A DNA stretch of 64,000 nucleotides from Miscanthus floridulus (GCF_019320115.1 NC_089597.1:122909485-122973484); one strand, 5' to 3'. Shown: positions 42,256-54,765, counted from the first letter of the stretch. The notes: generated from the sequence alone by a model not told the origin. Numbers and translations are program-made.

Positions 42256-45200
42256 TTGCGCCTGCCTTTCTCCCTAATTGCTTTAATGCAGTTGTGGGGT
42301 AGATCTAGCATCACCTCACGGCGTTTGGAGGGCCTCGTCCGCCGTGGCCTTCTCCACCCGCTGTCCGCCGTCCAGGAGTGGCTGCTACCTGGCGACGAGG
42401 GTGAGCCGGTGCCGCCCGACGGGTATGTCGTTTCTTTTGCTATCTTCCATGAGCGGGGATTTACGGTACCCGTGCATAGATTCCTTCGGGGGCTGCTGGA
42501 TTATTATGAGGTGGAGCTGCAGCATCTAACTCCCAACGGGGTTCAACATATGGCGGCGTTTGTTGCCCTGTGCGAGGGTTTCCTAGGGATCGATCCCCAT
42601 TTTGATCTGTGGCGGTATTTCTTTACCGTTAGTTTGTCGAAGAGGAAGATTGGGGGGAAAGATGCGAACGCGCCGATGGGATGTGCCAGCGTTCATCTGC
42701 GCCATACCCGGTCGAGGGGTTACCGATACATGCGTCTAGCGACATCCAACAAGGGATGGCACTCGCAGTGGTTTTATGTCAGGGATGATGTGAGTGCCAC
42801 CCTACCGAGGTACACTGGGCGCCTTATTGAAGAGGCTCTGGAGTCGTGGGGCTGGGGCGTCCAGTTCAAAGACAAGAAACACCTCTCCGACCTTCTTTCC
42901 GCCCTCCAAGCCCTGAAGGATCGGGGCATAAAGGGGATGGGGATTATCGGTGCCTATCATGCGAGGAGGGTGGCGCCGCTAATGGTGCGCGTGCTTCCCC
43001 TGCATCGGATGATGCCCGGGATGTCGTTCGAGGGGACGGTGCTTGTTGACGAGGCGCTCCCTTTCTCGGAAGTGGCGCAACGCATTAAAGAGGCAATGGA
43101 GCTGACGAAGGATTCCAAAGGCAGCGTCCTCGACATTGTGTATCTGGTGCCCGGACATCCCCTAGTGTGGCCGGAACCTGGGTTCTTCGAATTCGTAAGC
43201 CCTCTTCTCCCGTGCTCTTTCTTTTTCTTGAATCTCCATTTTTTGATACTTGCTTTTGCGACGTTGGGACCAGCCGAGGGCTAGTCTTCAAAGATAGTCC
43301 GGTTCCGCTACCAAAGGACAAGGCCGTGGCAGCGGCGAATCGACTTGCGGCCGAGCGGAACAAGAAAGCAAGGGAGCAGACGAAGAAGGCGAAATGACTA
43401 AAGCAGGAGGCATGGGATCGGGGAGAGGACGTGAGCAGTGATGACGACGACGACGATGATGATGACGACGAGGTAGTCGTCGATGTGGATTGGGGCGTCG
43501 TAGAAGGATGAGGACACGCTGACAAGTGCCCACCCGTCCGTGTAGGGACCCTTCCCATTCCACGCGGAGGGAAGTGAGTCGGTGGAGGCCGGAGAGTCCG
43601 CCGCTTCGCATGGCGTGTCGGCCAAGGATCGGTGGATGAGGGAAGGCGGGCTTGCCGCCGCCGACCCCGAGGTGATGGTGGACAGGAGTGGCTCTGATGC
43701 CGCGCCCCATGAGACGATGGAGGGGAGCGGCTCTGGTGCCGCGCCCCACGAGGTGAGGGAGATGAGCCCCACTGCCTCGGAGCAGGGGGCAGGCTCAAAA
43801 CGGTCCCGCCCAGATGAGTCGGGGTAGGGATCTGAGGATCCGTCCCCAAAACGCTCCCGCCGGTCGAGGGCGTCAGCGTAAGCTGCTGATTCCCCTATTT
43901 TCATCCTTTTTCCATTTCTATTTTGACCTAACGGCTATTACCTTTGTGTAGGTTCTTGCGGATGGGTCACCCCCTAGGGCTGGCGCCCAAGAAGAGCCTC
44001 GCCATTCAAGTGGGACGGATGGCGTCGCTTGGCGTCACCCCTGTTTCGGGCAGGAGTGGTGTCGACGTTGGAGCCGCGTTGGCCGACCTGACGGCATCTG
44101 TGGTGGCGCCATGCCCGTGGTGGTTACCGAGCAGGTGGCTTCCTCCATGGTGGTGGTGTCGACGTTGGAGCCGCGTTGGCCGACCCGACGGTGTCTGTGG
44201 TGGCGCCCACGCCCGTGGTGGTTACCAAGCAGGCGGCTTCCTCCATGGTGGACGTGGTACAGCCAGCCGAGGGCCACATACCGCCGGTAGAGGTGGTCGT
44301 GACCGCGCCAAGCCAGGATCAGCCGGGCATAGCTGTGGTGGCGCTCGAGGGCGTAGTGCAATCCGCGGCACTGGGGGCCCAGGTGGATCCGCCCGTGGCG
44401 CTCGAAGCGGCCTAGATGGATGAGGGTCCGGTCGGAGGGTCCTCGAGCACGGCGGTGGTGCCGCATAGGGTCAGGAGGGAGCCGCCCCCGGCCCCTTTGT
44501 CGGGAGGAAGCCCCTCCCCCGCATGGGGGGAGCCGTCGCTCCAGTGGATGGCCGCCCAGGATCCGACGTCGGCTCTTTTCTCGCTCGATGATCATGCCGA
44601 GAGCATGGAGCGGGAGGGTCTTGACATCAGAATCTTGACCATGCAGGATGCCCTGGACCAGGCTAGAGGAGCCCTGTGTGAAATCATTGTTCCTACTACC
44701 TAGGTATTCGCTTGGTTTTCTTCTTTCTTCACATGTTTTTGTGTTTTCGCATTTCTGATACCAGTCTTCTTCCTCTTTAGATTCTTGTTGCTCGTAGCTA
44801 GAATAAATCCCGATTCCTCCGCGAGCAGAAGACAGAGTGGGATCGCCTTTCTGAGGATGCTCGGCTGCGAGCAGACATGGCCGCATAGCTTGCTGCCGCC
44901 CAGGAGCGGGAGGCCTAGGCGCGTCAAGACGCGGAGGAGGCCCACAGGATGTTTGAGGATTTGTCGATGAGGTCAAAGCTGGATGGGGAGGAGATCGCCA
45001 GGCTCCGAAAGGGGCGAGACGAGCTGCTGCAGAGGAATGCCACGGCTAATGAGAAGGCTGGCGAGGTCCTGAAGGAGCTGGAAATGGAGCGGGACCTCAG
45101 GCGGAAGGCCGAGAGTAGGGCCACGGCCCTTCAGCAGAAGGTGGACAAGGACGTCGAGGTGGTCCGTTCTCTCTGGGCGGATCTCGGTGACGCGGTGAGC

Positions 45201-45617
45201 CGAAGGTTGAGCGCCGAAAATGTCTCTGTCAAGCTAGAAAAGGAGCTTGCCCATGTACGAAGGACCCTTCAGACTGAGAGCGACGAGCATGATCTTCTAC
45301 AAGCTACGGTCGGGGTGGTCCTTGATGCCCTAAAGGTGGTGGAGCCAGTGGAGACCAGCCCGCTCGTGGCTCGTGGCGCAGGTATCATGGCTCAGGTGGG
45401 GCAGCTTGAGGAGAGTGCTTTTCACGCCGGGATCACCCAGGCCTTCACCATCGCCCATGCTCATTACGAGAAGGAAATCAACCTGAAGGTGATGAGCAAA
45501 GGTTTCCCATCCACCTATGAGGATGATGAGCTAGAGGCAATGGAGAAGATGGTTGCTCCCCTTGTGAAAAACCTGGCGGATAATCTGAAAGAGATGGTTC
45601 TCCCTTCGCGGGAGTAG
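42256..45617 (+). pseudogene. Antisense gene of the Tat element: gypsy-type 'putative transposase' domain plus coiled coil
   Basis: Spliced plus-strand gene, antisense to gag-pol, of the kind known from Grande and other Tat elements; its function is unknown. Exon 1 (42256-43194, donor TTC|GTAAGC) encodes the domain known as 'putative gypsy type transposase' (PF04195-like): the VQEWLLPGDEGE, PPDGYVVSFAIFHERGFTVP, EVELQHLTPNGVQHMAAFVA, LGIDPHFDLWRYFF and WHSQWFYVRDD stretches. Further exons give a Lys/Ala-rich segment and poly-Asp (around 43290-43500), Ala/Val-rich linkers, and a long charged coiled coil from about 44805 to 45617 (ARLRKGRDELLQRNATANEK, LKELEMERDLRRKAESRA), ending at TAG. Stops interrupt the frame at 43395 (TGA), 44413, 44799, 44886 and 44916 (all TAG), and a TAG abuts a donor site at 44701. 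Despite the name, no transposase catalytic motif is seen. Confidence 0.7.
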
Positions 45618-47718
45618 TTAGTTGAATATTTTTTATAACAACTTATATGTAATATGTGAACAAGTGTCGGTATTTTCAAGTCTGGACGTAGTTTCATGAG
45701 TTTGCTTCGTAATTTCGTTTTGTTTGATTTTTTGCGATCTCACCAATCTGTTCCCCCGAATCTTGCCGCTGGTCTTGATGCGAGGAGATTGTTTCGAAAG
45801 AAGGAAGGGAGATAGCCATACCTTAACCAGCCCCCGAGTAAGGTCTGACCCCCTGCATTTACTGGGGTCGGGGGTTACTGGAGACCAGAACGTTCAAATG
45901 GAATCCCATTCCGTGGTTTTGGTGACAGGGTCGGCGAAGTCCTTGGATGGCATTGCAATATTCCCCGCCCTGTCTTCCAACAGAAATCCCCAACTGGGGA
46001 CTTTATGGGCTCGGCAAGGCAGGGCCTTCGAACCTGTGTCCCTGTATTGATCGGCACGTGCCCCGGGACTTGTCATGGTCTAATAGGGGTCGGCCATAAT
46101 TTGCGTGTTACCCCGTCCTCAATTTTTGCAATCGGAGGGGCTGAGTAAACGACACTTGCCTCGACGGCTCGAGTATCGCGCTCAACGAGCTCGCTAACGG
46201 GTACGTTCGTGTGGAATCCAGGTCCATCATTTGCTGATGGGGTCCTCAGAGCCCTCTGGTGGCACTCCACAACTTCTTAACCCGCCTCCCGGCAGATGCC
46301 CGAGCCGTTCGATAGGCTCAGGTGGCCCAATGGCCTCTCCTCGATGGAGATTATGTGGGTTTGGCTCGGGGTTAGAATCGAACGAGAAAAGGTTGAGACG
46401 TCACTGTCCGCTTCTGAGCGGGGTCGGGCAGGGCCGCTGGGGCTTGTCTCAGTTATTTCTCCCTGGCTCTGTTCGGCACGAGGCGGCCTCGAGCCCTTCA
46501 CGGGCTGGCCTTTGAACCTCGCCCTGCTACCACCTATATCGAATGAGGCGACGGCCGTTTCGTGATGCGACACGAAGCGTTGGGATGTAATGTTTTGCAT
46601 ATGTAATGCTTGAATGTATAATTTAATCGAAATAAAGGCGGGGTCGGTAACGTTACCTTGGTGGCATGGGTGATGGAGAAGCTCCTACCAGATGTGTTCG
46701 CGTGGGGTTCGGGCCCTGATGTTTGCGACGAGGTTGAAGTAACCTGCATAAGAATCGCTATTCTTCGTATTTTGTATCTCGGTGGTGGTCCGAGCCGTTC
46801 GATTGACTTGGGCAACCTGACAGCTTCTTTGGGGGAGATTCTGTAGGCGGACCCCTCTGAACCCTTCTTGAGAAGGCAGATGTCGAAGCTGGAGACACGG
46901 GGGGCGTTGAGTATGATTATTCTGGTGAACAGAAACACCGTAGCTGTCGGGGCGTAGGGTCTGCTAGTTCGTCTAGTTTTACTCAAAGTTCTATGCTCGT
47001 ATTCCACACCTCTGGTTTCAAGCGTACGGAGGGGTTGGGTGAAGAGGATGTCTAGACTAGTAGACATCCTCGGCAGCCCCCGAGTGATGTTCGTGTCCCC
47101 GCCGTTTGATGGGGTTGGAAGTTCGGTAATAAATCTTTAACGCGTAAAGTAAGAAGGCAGAGATGCTTATCTTTTTTTGGACGTTCGTTCGTCGTCTCTC
47201 CTGGGCTGCATGGTCGACCCAGGAGAGCCATTGGGCTCCCCTTTACAAAGGTCCTGTCGTCGGATCGTTCCGTGGTCCTGCATGGGGAGGCGAAGGGTTG
47301 TCTACCCATGTGGGCGCCTTAATTGCCGTGTCCAGAGCGGGTCAGTGGCGGGCCCTACCTAGACAATGTCCAGTGTGACCGCGGGGGGGGGGGGGGGGGA
47401 CGCCTCGTCGGCCGGGGCGCGTCCCGTCAGTTCCGGCGCGTCCCCTCAGGTGTCTATCAGCATTGATTCCGTATTTAAGGAGGGGAAGAGAGAGGGTTTT
47501 TCGTCCAACCTTTTGCCTTTCCTTAGCTACAGTGTCTCCTCTTTAAATAGGGAGGGGGAGGGGAGTTCTCATCCTGCCTCTTCTTCTGCCTCTGAGCCGC
47601 TACCTCTCCTTCTCCCTTTTCACCGAATGCGTCCGTGCGTCACGGCGGTTCCTGAGTAAGGAAGAGTAATGCCAGAGAGATAGAAAACTCACAAATCCAC
47701 TCGTGAATCTGGAGCCTG
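45618..47718. other. Untranslated region of the Tat element
   Basis: No believable gene. It holds copies of AGCCCCCGAGT at 45829 and 47075, and a poly-G run at about 47383-47399. The opposed open frames around 46230-46600 are compositional. Confidence 0.5.
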
Positions 47719-48225
47719 ATGTCGAGCCGGAGGTCATGCAATGTAGATGAGATGGTGCGTGATGCCCTTGTTGAGGAGTCGCTGCTGCCGAAGGAGAAGG
47801 AGCACTGGCGGGTGTCGTACGTTGTCGACTTCGCCGTCGTTTGCTGTGTTCCTCCCTTGGCGGGAGGCATTTCTTGCTCTGACACCGTTGTCAGGGTTGT
47901 GGCTGGAGACGAAGGCATAGTCCCCGGACGCCCTGGCGAAGGCGTCGCTGTCGGGGTTGCGGCTGACGAGGATGGCATAGTCCCCGGACGCCCCGGCGGA
48001 GGCATTGTAGATGACGGCGCCTTCGAGGATCCCGCGAAGCGGCGGGATGTCGCCGATGGAAAGTGTGGCGCGGTGACCGCAGTAGACGAGCTGGCCTGTG
48101 TACACGCCCCGGGCGTCACCGATGGAGAGCATGGCACGGCGACCGCAGTAGATGAGCTGGCCTGTGTACACGCCCCGGGCATCACCGATGGAGAGCGTGG
48201 CGCGGCGACCGCAGCAGCACTTTAG
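47719..48225 (+). CDS. Second plus-strand ORF in the Tat element, with internal repeats
   Basis: A frame of 168 codons starting [16 protein letters not shown] do not recognise it. Two kinds of tandem repeats shape it: a 20-residue unit containing [22 protein letters not shown] with a period of 60 bp, and a 22-residue unit containing [17 protein letters not shown] with a period of 66 bp. The opposite strand is also open across the same repeats, so coding is uncertain. It could be an exon of another antisense transcript or just repeat DNA without stops. Confidence 0.3.
   Translation: MSSRRSCNVDEMVRDALVEESLLPKEKEHWRVSYVVDFAVVCCVPPLAGGISCSDTVVRVVAGDEGIVPGRPGEGVAVGVAADEDGIVPGRPGGGIVDDGAFEDPAKRRDVADGKCGAVTAVDELACVHAPGVTDGEHGTATAVDELACVHAPGITDGERGAATAAAL
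48058..48215. repeat. 66-bp tandem repeat in the Tat element
   Basis: Two full units and a partial third. GAGCTGGCCTGTGTACACGC recurs at a 66-bp spacing (48088 and 48154 region). Confidence 0.8.
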
Positions 48226-48796
48226 TAAAGCTAAGCAGAGACTATAATTGAATAATTTTATGGGGAAGCCCCCGAGTAAACAGTCCTCTAAATTTATAAG
48301 TATATTAGTCCTTTTTGTAATGAAATCACTTTGTAAGTGGCGAATTTGCGCAAAAAATGAGCAAATTTTTATCTTTTGCTTATGGCAAGCAATCTTTTTA
48401 TCTTTCTCTTTTTTGTAGAAACGGTTTTAGTGCCCTCCGACCCTTCTCACGGTCTAAGTCATAAGAAACTAGGAATGTGGGTGAACTAATTCTGATTGAG
48501 TTGGTGAGCAAAGAGGTTGCAGCCGCTGGGGCGTGGGTCTCCCGCGGTCCTACCAGTTGTATTCAGAATTTGTTCCCAAAATCTTAGCCCTTAGGACTTG
48601 TTTATGAGAAGAATGGAAAAATTAGAGAATGTTTGCAAATATATAACACAGGAGGTTTTTGCAAGCGTAATATTTGTATTACTCATTTCAGCCCCCGAGT
48701 GAGGTCTGACCCCTCGCGGTTTGCAGGGGTCGGAAGTCACTAAGGATTGAGGTTTTGTAATGACAAAAACTGATAAGGAAGAGTATATGCTTATTT
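48226..48796. other. Spacer between the plus-strand ORF and the end of pol
   Basis: AT-rich. It contains two more copies of AGCCCCCGAGT, at 48267 and 48690, the second followed by the inverted pair CTGACCCC/GGGGTCGG. No gene. Confidence 0.5.
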
Positions 48797-50373
48797 TAAG
48801 GGTAAAAGCGATGTAGCTGCTCAATGTTCCAGGCATTGGTGAAGACCTCGCCGTTGATGGTTTTCAACATGTAGGCGCCCAGGCGAAGTACTTCCGCGAT
48901 GACGTAGGGCCCTTCCCAGGGCAGGGAGAGTTTGTGGCGGTCCTTGTTGCTCTGCACAAGGCGGAGGATGAGGTCCCCGACATTGAAGGCTCAACCCTGT
49001 ACCCGTCGGCTATGGTACCATCGCAACGCCTGCTGGTACTTAGCTGAACGGAGGAGGGCGATGTCGCGGGCTTCATCTAGCTAGTCCATGGCGTCTTGGT
49101 GAGATGCTTTGGCCCCCTGTTCGTCGTATGCTCTGATTCTTGGTGCTCCATAGTCGAGGTCTGTCGGGAGAACGGCCTCGGAACCGTAGACCATGAAGAA
49201 AGGTGTGTAGCCGGTGGCCCGGCTAGGAGTTGTCCTTAGGCTCCAGAGCACGAATGGGAGCTTAGCGAGCCAGCGCACGCTGAACTTGTTCAATCGGGTG
49301 AAAATTCTGGGTTTGAGGCCTTAAAGGAGCATGCCGTTTGCGTGCTTGACCTGCCTGTTCGTCCGGGGGTGTGCGACGGCTGCCCAATCGATCCGGATGT
49401 GTTGTTCATCACAGAATCGAACGAATTTCCTGTCGGTGAACTGCGTGCCGTTGTCTGTGATGATGGAGTTCGGTACTCCAAAGCGATGGATGATGTCGAG
49501 GAAGAATAGCATAGCCTGCTCAGATTTGATCGTGGATATTGGTCGAGCTTCAATCCATTTTATAAACTTGTCTATGGTGACAAGTAGGTGGGTGAAGCCC
49601 CCGGGCACCTTTTTGAGTGGCCCAACCAGGTCGAGCCCCCAGACCACGAAGGGCCACGTGATGGGGATCATCTAGAGTGCCTCGGCCAGGAGGTGTGTTT
49701 GCCGAGCGTAGTACTGACACCCTTCGTAGGTGCGTACAATTTGCTCGGCATCGGCTACTGCGATGGGCCAGTAAAAGCCTTGTCGGAATGCATTTCCAAC
49801 CAAGGTTCTTGGTGCGGCATGATGACCGCAGATTCCACCGTGGATGTCACCCAGCAGGAGCTTCCCATGTTCGCTAGGGATACAGAGTTGCAGAATACCG
49901 ATGTGACTCCGTTTGTAGAGTTCGCCCTCTACAAGAACGAAGGACTTGGCGCGTCGCGTGAGCCGTCGAGCTTCTGTCTTGTCTGCCGGTAGTATGTCGT
50001 GGAGGAGGTAGTCGAGGTAAAGCGTTCTCCAGTCATCGAGAGGGTCGGACTCCGTTGCTGGGCCCTCTTCAAGCTCCATAACCTCGGGGTTGGGCGGAGC
50101 AGTTGGCGGATTGGCCCCTGGGGTTGGACTAGATGGGCCATCGTTGGCTTGTTCTGACCCCGTGTAGCGTATCGAGGGTTTGTGTGGATCGCTGGCAAAG
50201 GCGCCTGTCGGGACTAGCTCTCGGCCGGACGCTGCTTTCGCGAGCGTGTCGGCTGCTTCGTTGAGGCACCTTGGGATGTGATTGAGTTCGAGGCCGTCAA
50301 ATCTGTCCTCCAGCCGTCGGACTTCTTGATAGTATGCCTCCATCTTGTCGTCGTGGCAGCATGACTCCTTCAT
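48797..50373 (-). pseudogene. Tat pol: end of RNase H, integrase zinc finger, integrase core (broken)
   Basis: The integrase inserts the cDNA copy into the genome. From 50373 the frame encodes the last part of RNase H (LNEAADTLAKAASG), a linker, and the HHCC zinc finger (GDIHGGICGHHAA, CQYYARQTHLL), then stops at TAG (49672-49674). After that stop the core begins (WGLDLVGPLKKVPGGFTHLL), with the first catalytic Asp in TIDKFIKW and the second in ITDNGTQFTD. The position of the catalytic Glu is Lys (NRQVKHANG against the usual VERANG). More stops follow at 49321 and 49081. The last segment (to 48797) ends NIEQLHRFYP, normal for the lineage C-terminus. The integrase is therefore inactive by point mutation as well as by stops. 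Confidence 0.82.
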
Positions 50374-51987
50374 GACCCAGTTGATGACCAGCTGAGAGTC
50401 GCCCCTGACGTTGAGGCGTCGAATGCCCAGCTCGATGGCGATTCATAGGCTGTTGATGAGTGCTTCATATTCTGTAGTATTGTTTGATGAGGGGAAATGG
50501 AGCCGAACCATGTACATCATGTGGACCCCGAGGGGGATACAAAACTAGTCCTGCTCTGGCGCCCTTCTTCATTAGCGATCCATCGAAGTACATTGTCCAG
50601 TACTCTTGATCGACGACTGCTGGTGACATCTGGACCTCGGTCCACTCCACGATGAAGTCAGCCAGTACCTGAGATTTGATCGCTGTTTGGGGGGCATAAG
50701 AAATGCAATGATCCATTAGCTCGAGCGCCCACTTTGCGGTTCTTCCCGTAGCGTCATGGCTATGAACGACCTCGCCGAAGGGGAACGATGTCACTACTGT
50801 TACAGGGTGTGATTCGAAGTAGTGCTGTAGCTTCCTCTTGGTGATGAGGATGGTGTAGAGGAGTTTCTGGATTTGGGAGCAGCGGGCTTTGGAGTCGGAT
50901 AACACCTTGCTAATGAAATACACAGGGCGCTGCACCTTGAAGGCGTGCCCCTCTTCCTCTCGCTCTACCACCAAGGCGGAGCTGACCACTTGGGTGGTGG
51001 CCGATATATACAGTAGGAGGGATTCTCCGTTGTATGGAGGAACTAGGACCGGAGGTTTAGTTAAAAATCGCTTAACCATGTCAAGCGCCTCCTGAGCCTC
51101 GGCTGTCCACTCGAAGCGGTCAGATTTCTTCAGGAGTCGATAAAGGGGGAGTCCTCGTTCGCTGAGGCGCAAAATGAATCGGCTGAGGGCGGTCAGGCAC
51201 CCTGTGATCCGTTGAACCCGCTTTATGCTTTGGATCAGGCCCATCCTTGTGATGGCTAATATCTTCTCCGGGTTGGCTTTGATGCCACGCTCAGAGACGA
51301 TGAAGCCTAGCAGCATGCCCCTCGGGACCCCGAAAATGCATTTTTTGGGATTGAGTTTGATGCCGTTTGCCTGGAGTTTCGCAAAGGTTTGTTCAAGGTC
51401 GGCGACAAGGTGGTTAGCTCGCTTGGACTTGACTATGATGTCATCAACATAGGCCTCAACGGTTCGCCCGATGAGGTCTCCGAAGCAATTGAGCATATAG
51501 CGCTGGTAAGTCGCCCCAGCATTCTTCAGACCGAACGGCATTGAAATGTAGCAAAACGATCCGAAGGGGGTAATAAAAGATGTCGCGAGCTGGTCGGACT
51601 CTTTCATCGCGATTTGGTGGTAGCCGGAGTATGCGTCAAGGAAGCAGAGGGTTTCGCACCCTGAGGTGGAATCGACTATTTGGTCTATTCGTGGCAAAGG
51701 AAACGGATCCTTTGGACACGCTTTGTTGAGGCCGGTGTAATCGACACACATTTTCCATTTCCCGTTCTTTTTCACACAAGAACGGGATTTGCTAACCACT
51801 CTGGGTGGTATACTTCCTTAATGAATCCTGCGGCCAGCAGTTTGGATATCTCCTCACCGATGGCCCTGCGTTTCTCCTTGTCGAAGCGGCGCAGGCGTTG
51901 CTTCACCAGCTTGGAGCCCGGGTGAATTTTTAAGGTATGCTCGGCGACCTCCCTCGGGATGCCCGGCATATTCGAGGGTTTCCACAT
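50374..51987 (-). pseudogene. Tat pol: reverse transcriptase and RNase H (broken)
   Basis: The RT copies the RNA genome into DNA. The frame from 51987 gives the RT start (KQRLRRFDKEKRRAIGEEIS, AAGFIKEVYHPEW). A frameshift near 51780 moves to a second frame of 444 codons with RT motifs KMCVDYTGLNKACPKDPFPL, FLDAYSGYHQI, SMPFGLKNAGATYQR and the catalytic YVDDIIVKSK. RNase H begins with the first Asp in TMYFDGSLMKKGA. Another frameshift near 50540 and a TGA near 50450 break RNase H before it continues in the frame that starts at 50373. Domain order PR-RT-RH-INT is that of Ty3-Gypsy. The YVDD motif is intact, but the reading frame is not. Confidence 0.85.
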
Positions 51988-54576
51988 AAAGATGTCTTTG
52001 TTATCACGGAGGAAGTCGACGAGCGCGCTTTCCTATTCGGAGGAGAGCGCGGTCCCGATACGGACTTTTTTGCCCTCGGAGTTGCTGGGGTCCAAGAGGA
52101 CCTCCTTGGGTCCTTCCACCGATTCGAACGACCCGAACGACCTCTTTGCGTCGGGTACCCCTTCAACGACCTCCTCCCTGAGGGTGGCGAGCTCTTCAAA
52201 GGCGATGACTGCGGATGCGTGTACGCAGCATTCGACTTCGCACTCGTAAGCGCGCTGGAAGGAGGTGCCGATGGTGATGACCCCGCGGGGCACGACATCT
52301 TCAGCTTAAGGTACGTATAATTGGGAACGGCCATGAACTTCACGTAGCATGGTCGTCCCAGGATGGCATGGAAAGTCCCCGGGAACCCCACTACGTCGAA
52401 GGTGAGGGTCTCAGTCCGGTAATTGGACCGATCCCTGAAAGTGATGGGCAGATCGATCTGCCCCAGTGGCACGGCTTGCCTACCAGGCATGATGCCATGG
52501 AAAGGCGCTCGGATGGGACAGAGGTTCGTTCGGTCGACGCCCATCTCATCGAGCATCTTGGTGTACATGATGTTGAGGCCGCTGCCTCCATCCATCAGTA
52601 CTTTCGTGAGCCGCTTTGGGCCGACGATCGGATCGACGACAAGCGGGTACCTTCCTGGGTGTGGGATGGCATCCGGATGGTCAGTCCGGTCGAAGGTTAT
52701 GGCGGATTCCGACCACCGGAGGAAGGCAGGCGTGGGCGGTCCAGCCGTATAGACCTCGCGGCGTGCAACCTTCTGGCGGCGCTTGGAGTCATAGGCCGTT
52801 GATCCTCTGAAGATCATGAGGGCGTCGGTCGGCGTCGGAAAGGCATCGTCCTTCTCTGTGTCGTCTGTGGCGGGAACAGGCTCCTTCCCCTGCTCCCCTT
52901 TGTTAAGGCCCCCGGACAAGTATTTGAGCATGAGGCCGCAATCCTTGTATAGATGCTTGGCCGGGAAGGCGTGGTTTGGGCATGGCCCCTCGAGCATTTT
53001 CTCGAAGTGGTTTGGAGTGCCCTCCGTGGGCTTCTGGCCACCTTTGCGGTCGGCGGCGGCCACGAGCGAGTTGTCGCATCGTTGCTTCTTACTTTTCCTT
53101 TTGGCGGGACGGTTGGAGGCGTCTTCGCCGGTGTCCTCGTCCCGCCTCGTCTTTCCGTCGGAGCGATCAAAGATGGCTTCGACCACCTCCTCTCTAGAGG
53201 CATGACTGGTGGCGATGTCCAGGAGTTCCTTGGTAGTCCACGGGCCCCTGCGTCCTAGCTTATGGACCAGGGATTCGCAGGTTGTCCCGGATAGGAAGCC
53301 TCCTATCACGTCGGTGTTGGTGACGTTAGGGAGCTCGTTGCACTGCCGAGAGAAGTGCCGGATGTACCCGCGGAGGGTTTCATCGGCCTTCTGGCGGCAG
53401 TTCTTGAGGTCCCATGGGTTTCCAGGGCGTTTGTACGTGCCCTGGAAGTTGCCCACGAAGATCTCCGTCAGATCCACCCAACTTTGAATGGCGTTGGACG
53501 GTAAGTGCTCCAGCCATGCTCACGCTGAATCGGCCAAGAACAGCAGGAGATTGCGAATAATGAAATCATCATCACTCGCTCCACCGGCCTGACATGCAAG
53601 CCGGTAGTCTTCGAGCCAAAGCCCAGGATTTGTTTCGCCAGAATATTTAGGGATGTTGGTAGCGGTCGATACCTTAGGGGGAACGCAGCGTTGAGGATGT
53701 GTCGACCGAAGGCCTGAGGACCTAGCAGGCCAGGGCTCGGGCTTTGGTCCTCATTGCTGTCGTAGCGTCCGCCACGTCGGGGATGGTAGCCGCAGCGTGC
53801 TGCTTCTCCATTGTCACCGTGGGTGCGTCTCCGAGCATCGATGATGCTGCATACGTCGCGGCCATGGCCGAGGCGTTGATGCACTGGGACGGCGGAGGGC
53901 AGCCTGCCGCCTGGCGGTGTTTGGTGAATGGACGCGTCCCTGGTGGGACGCACTGAGGGCGTGAGTTGGCTGGTGTTGGGTTTGTGTCATCGAGACAACG
54001 AACTTTCCGCCTACTACGCCACCGCGCGCTCAAGCAACGTGCGAATCTCCTTGTGGGCCCGGCGATCCTCAGACGTCGCGGCCTTTGGGAGGCCGTGAAG
54101 CAAGGCCGTCACGGCGGCGATGTTCTGGCTTGCCCGAGCGAAGTGAGGGAGAGTCCCATCATCGGTGAGGATCCTTCGATGCACATCACGGGCCGAGGCG
54201 CGTGCGTGCCCACTGTCTCCGCGACGCTTGATCTCCTCCTCGATGTTTCGGTACTCCCGGACAAGCTTTGTCCGGCGTCATCGATCTCTAGCTTACGTGC
54301 TCTTAGTTGCTCCATCCTTACATGAGATGGAGCCACCGTCTTCGCCTTGATCCTGGCATCGGGGTTGCTAGTTGGGGTTGTCTCCTCTCTGGAGATGCTT
54401 TGGACGTGCCCCTCGGGGGTTTGCGTCATGAAGCATTCCCGAGAAGGGTGATGGCTCCCCTTGCTGGAGTTAGAGCTAGAGGATGACTCTGGTTCCTCCA
54501 CGAGGAGCCCGTAGAGTGTCTCCGGATCGTGTTTGATTACCCCCACGAACTCGCTGTCCGTAGGTGGCTGAACCAT
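51930..54576 (-). pseudogene. Tat gag and aspartic protease (broken)
   Basis: Gag forms the particle and the protease cuts the polyprotein. The N-terminal part (54576-54109) is acidic and Ser-rich. The middle (about 54108-53478) is split by frameshifts but keeps capsid-like pieces (WLEDYRLACQAGGASDDDFI). A frame of 515 codons from 53477 holds the end of the capsid (GTYKRPGNPWDLKNCRQKAD, RHFSRQCNELPNV), a basic linker, and the protease region with VLMDGGSGLNIMY, where the usual D-S/T-G catalytic triplet reads D-G-G as in many Tat elements. Near 52250 the frame shifts into other frames. No clear CCHC knuckle is found. The true start may lie upstream, near the solo-LTR insertion at 54766. Confidence 0.78.
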
Positions 54577-54765
54577 GCGTAGAGCCAGAAGGTGGCCAGC
54601 GGTCGCCGTGGCGTTGCGGAGACCGAATGGAAATGCTGTCGGGGCGCTTCATACGGGGCCTTCCAGAAAAAGGGGGATGCTGCGCGGGGCTCCCTGGATA
54701 ACTGGGGTCCAAGGGAGTCGCCCCATGGGCCCTCAAGCCTCAGACGGCTGAGGTTGATGGAAGGG

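Noticed and set aside
43398..43904. Minus-strand Ser/Pro-rich ORFs opposite the antisense gene of the Tat element
   Set aside because: They mirror the poly-Asp and repeat-rich exons of the plus-strand gene and lack any domain.
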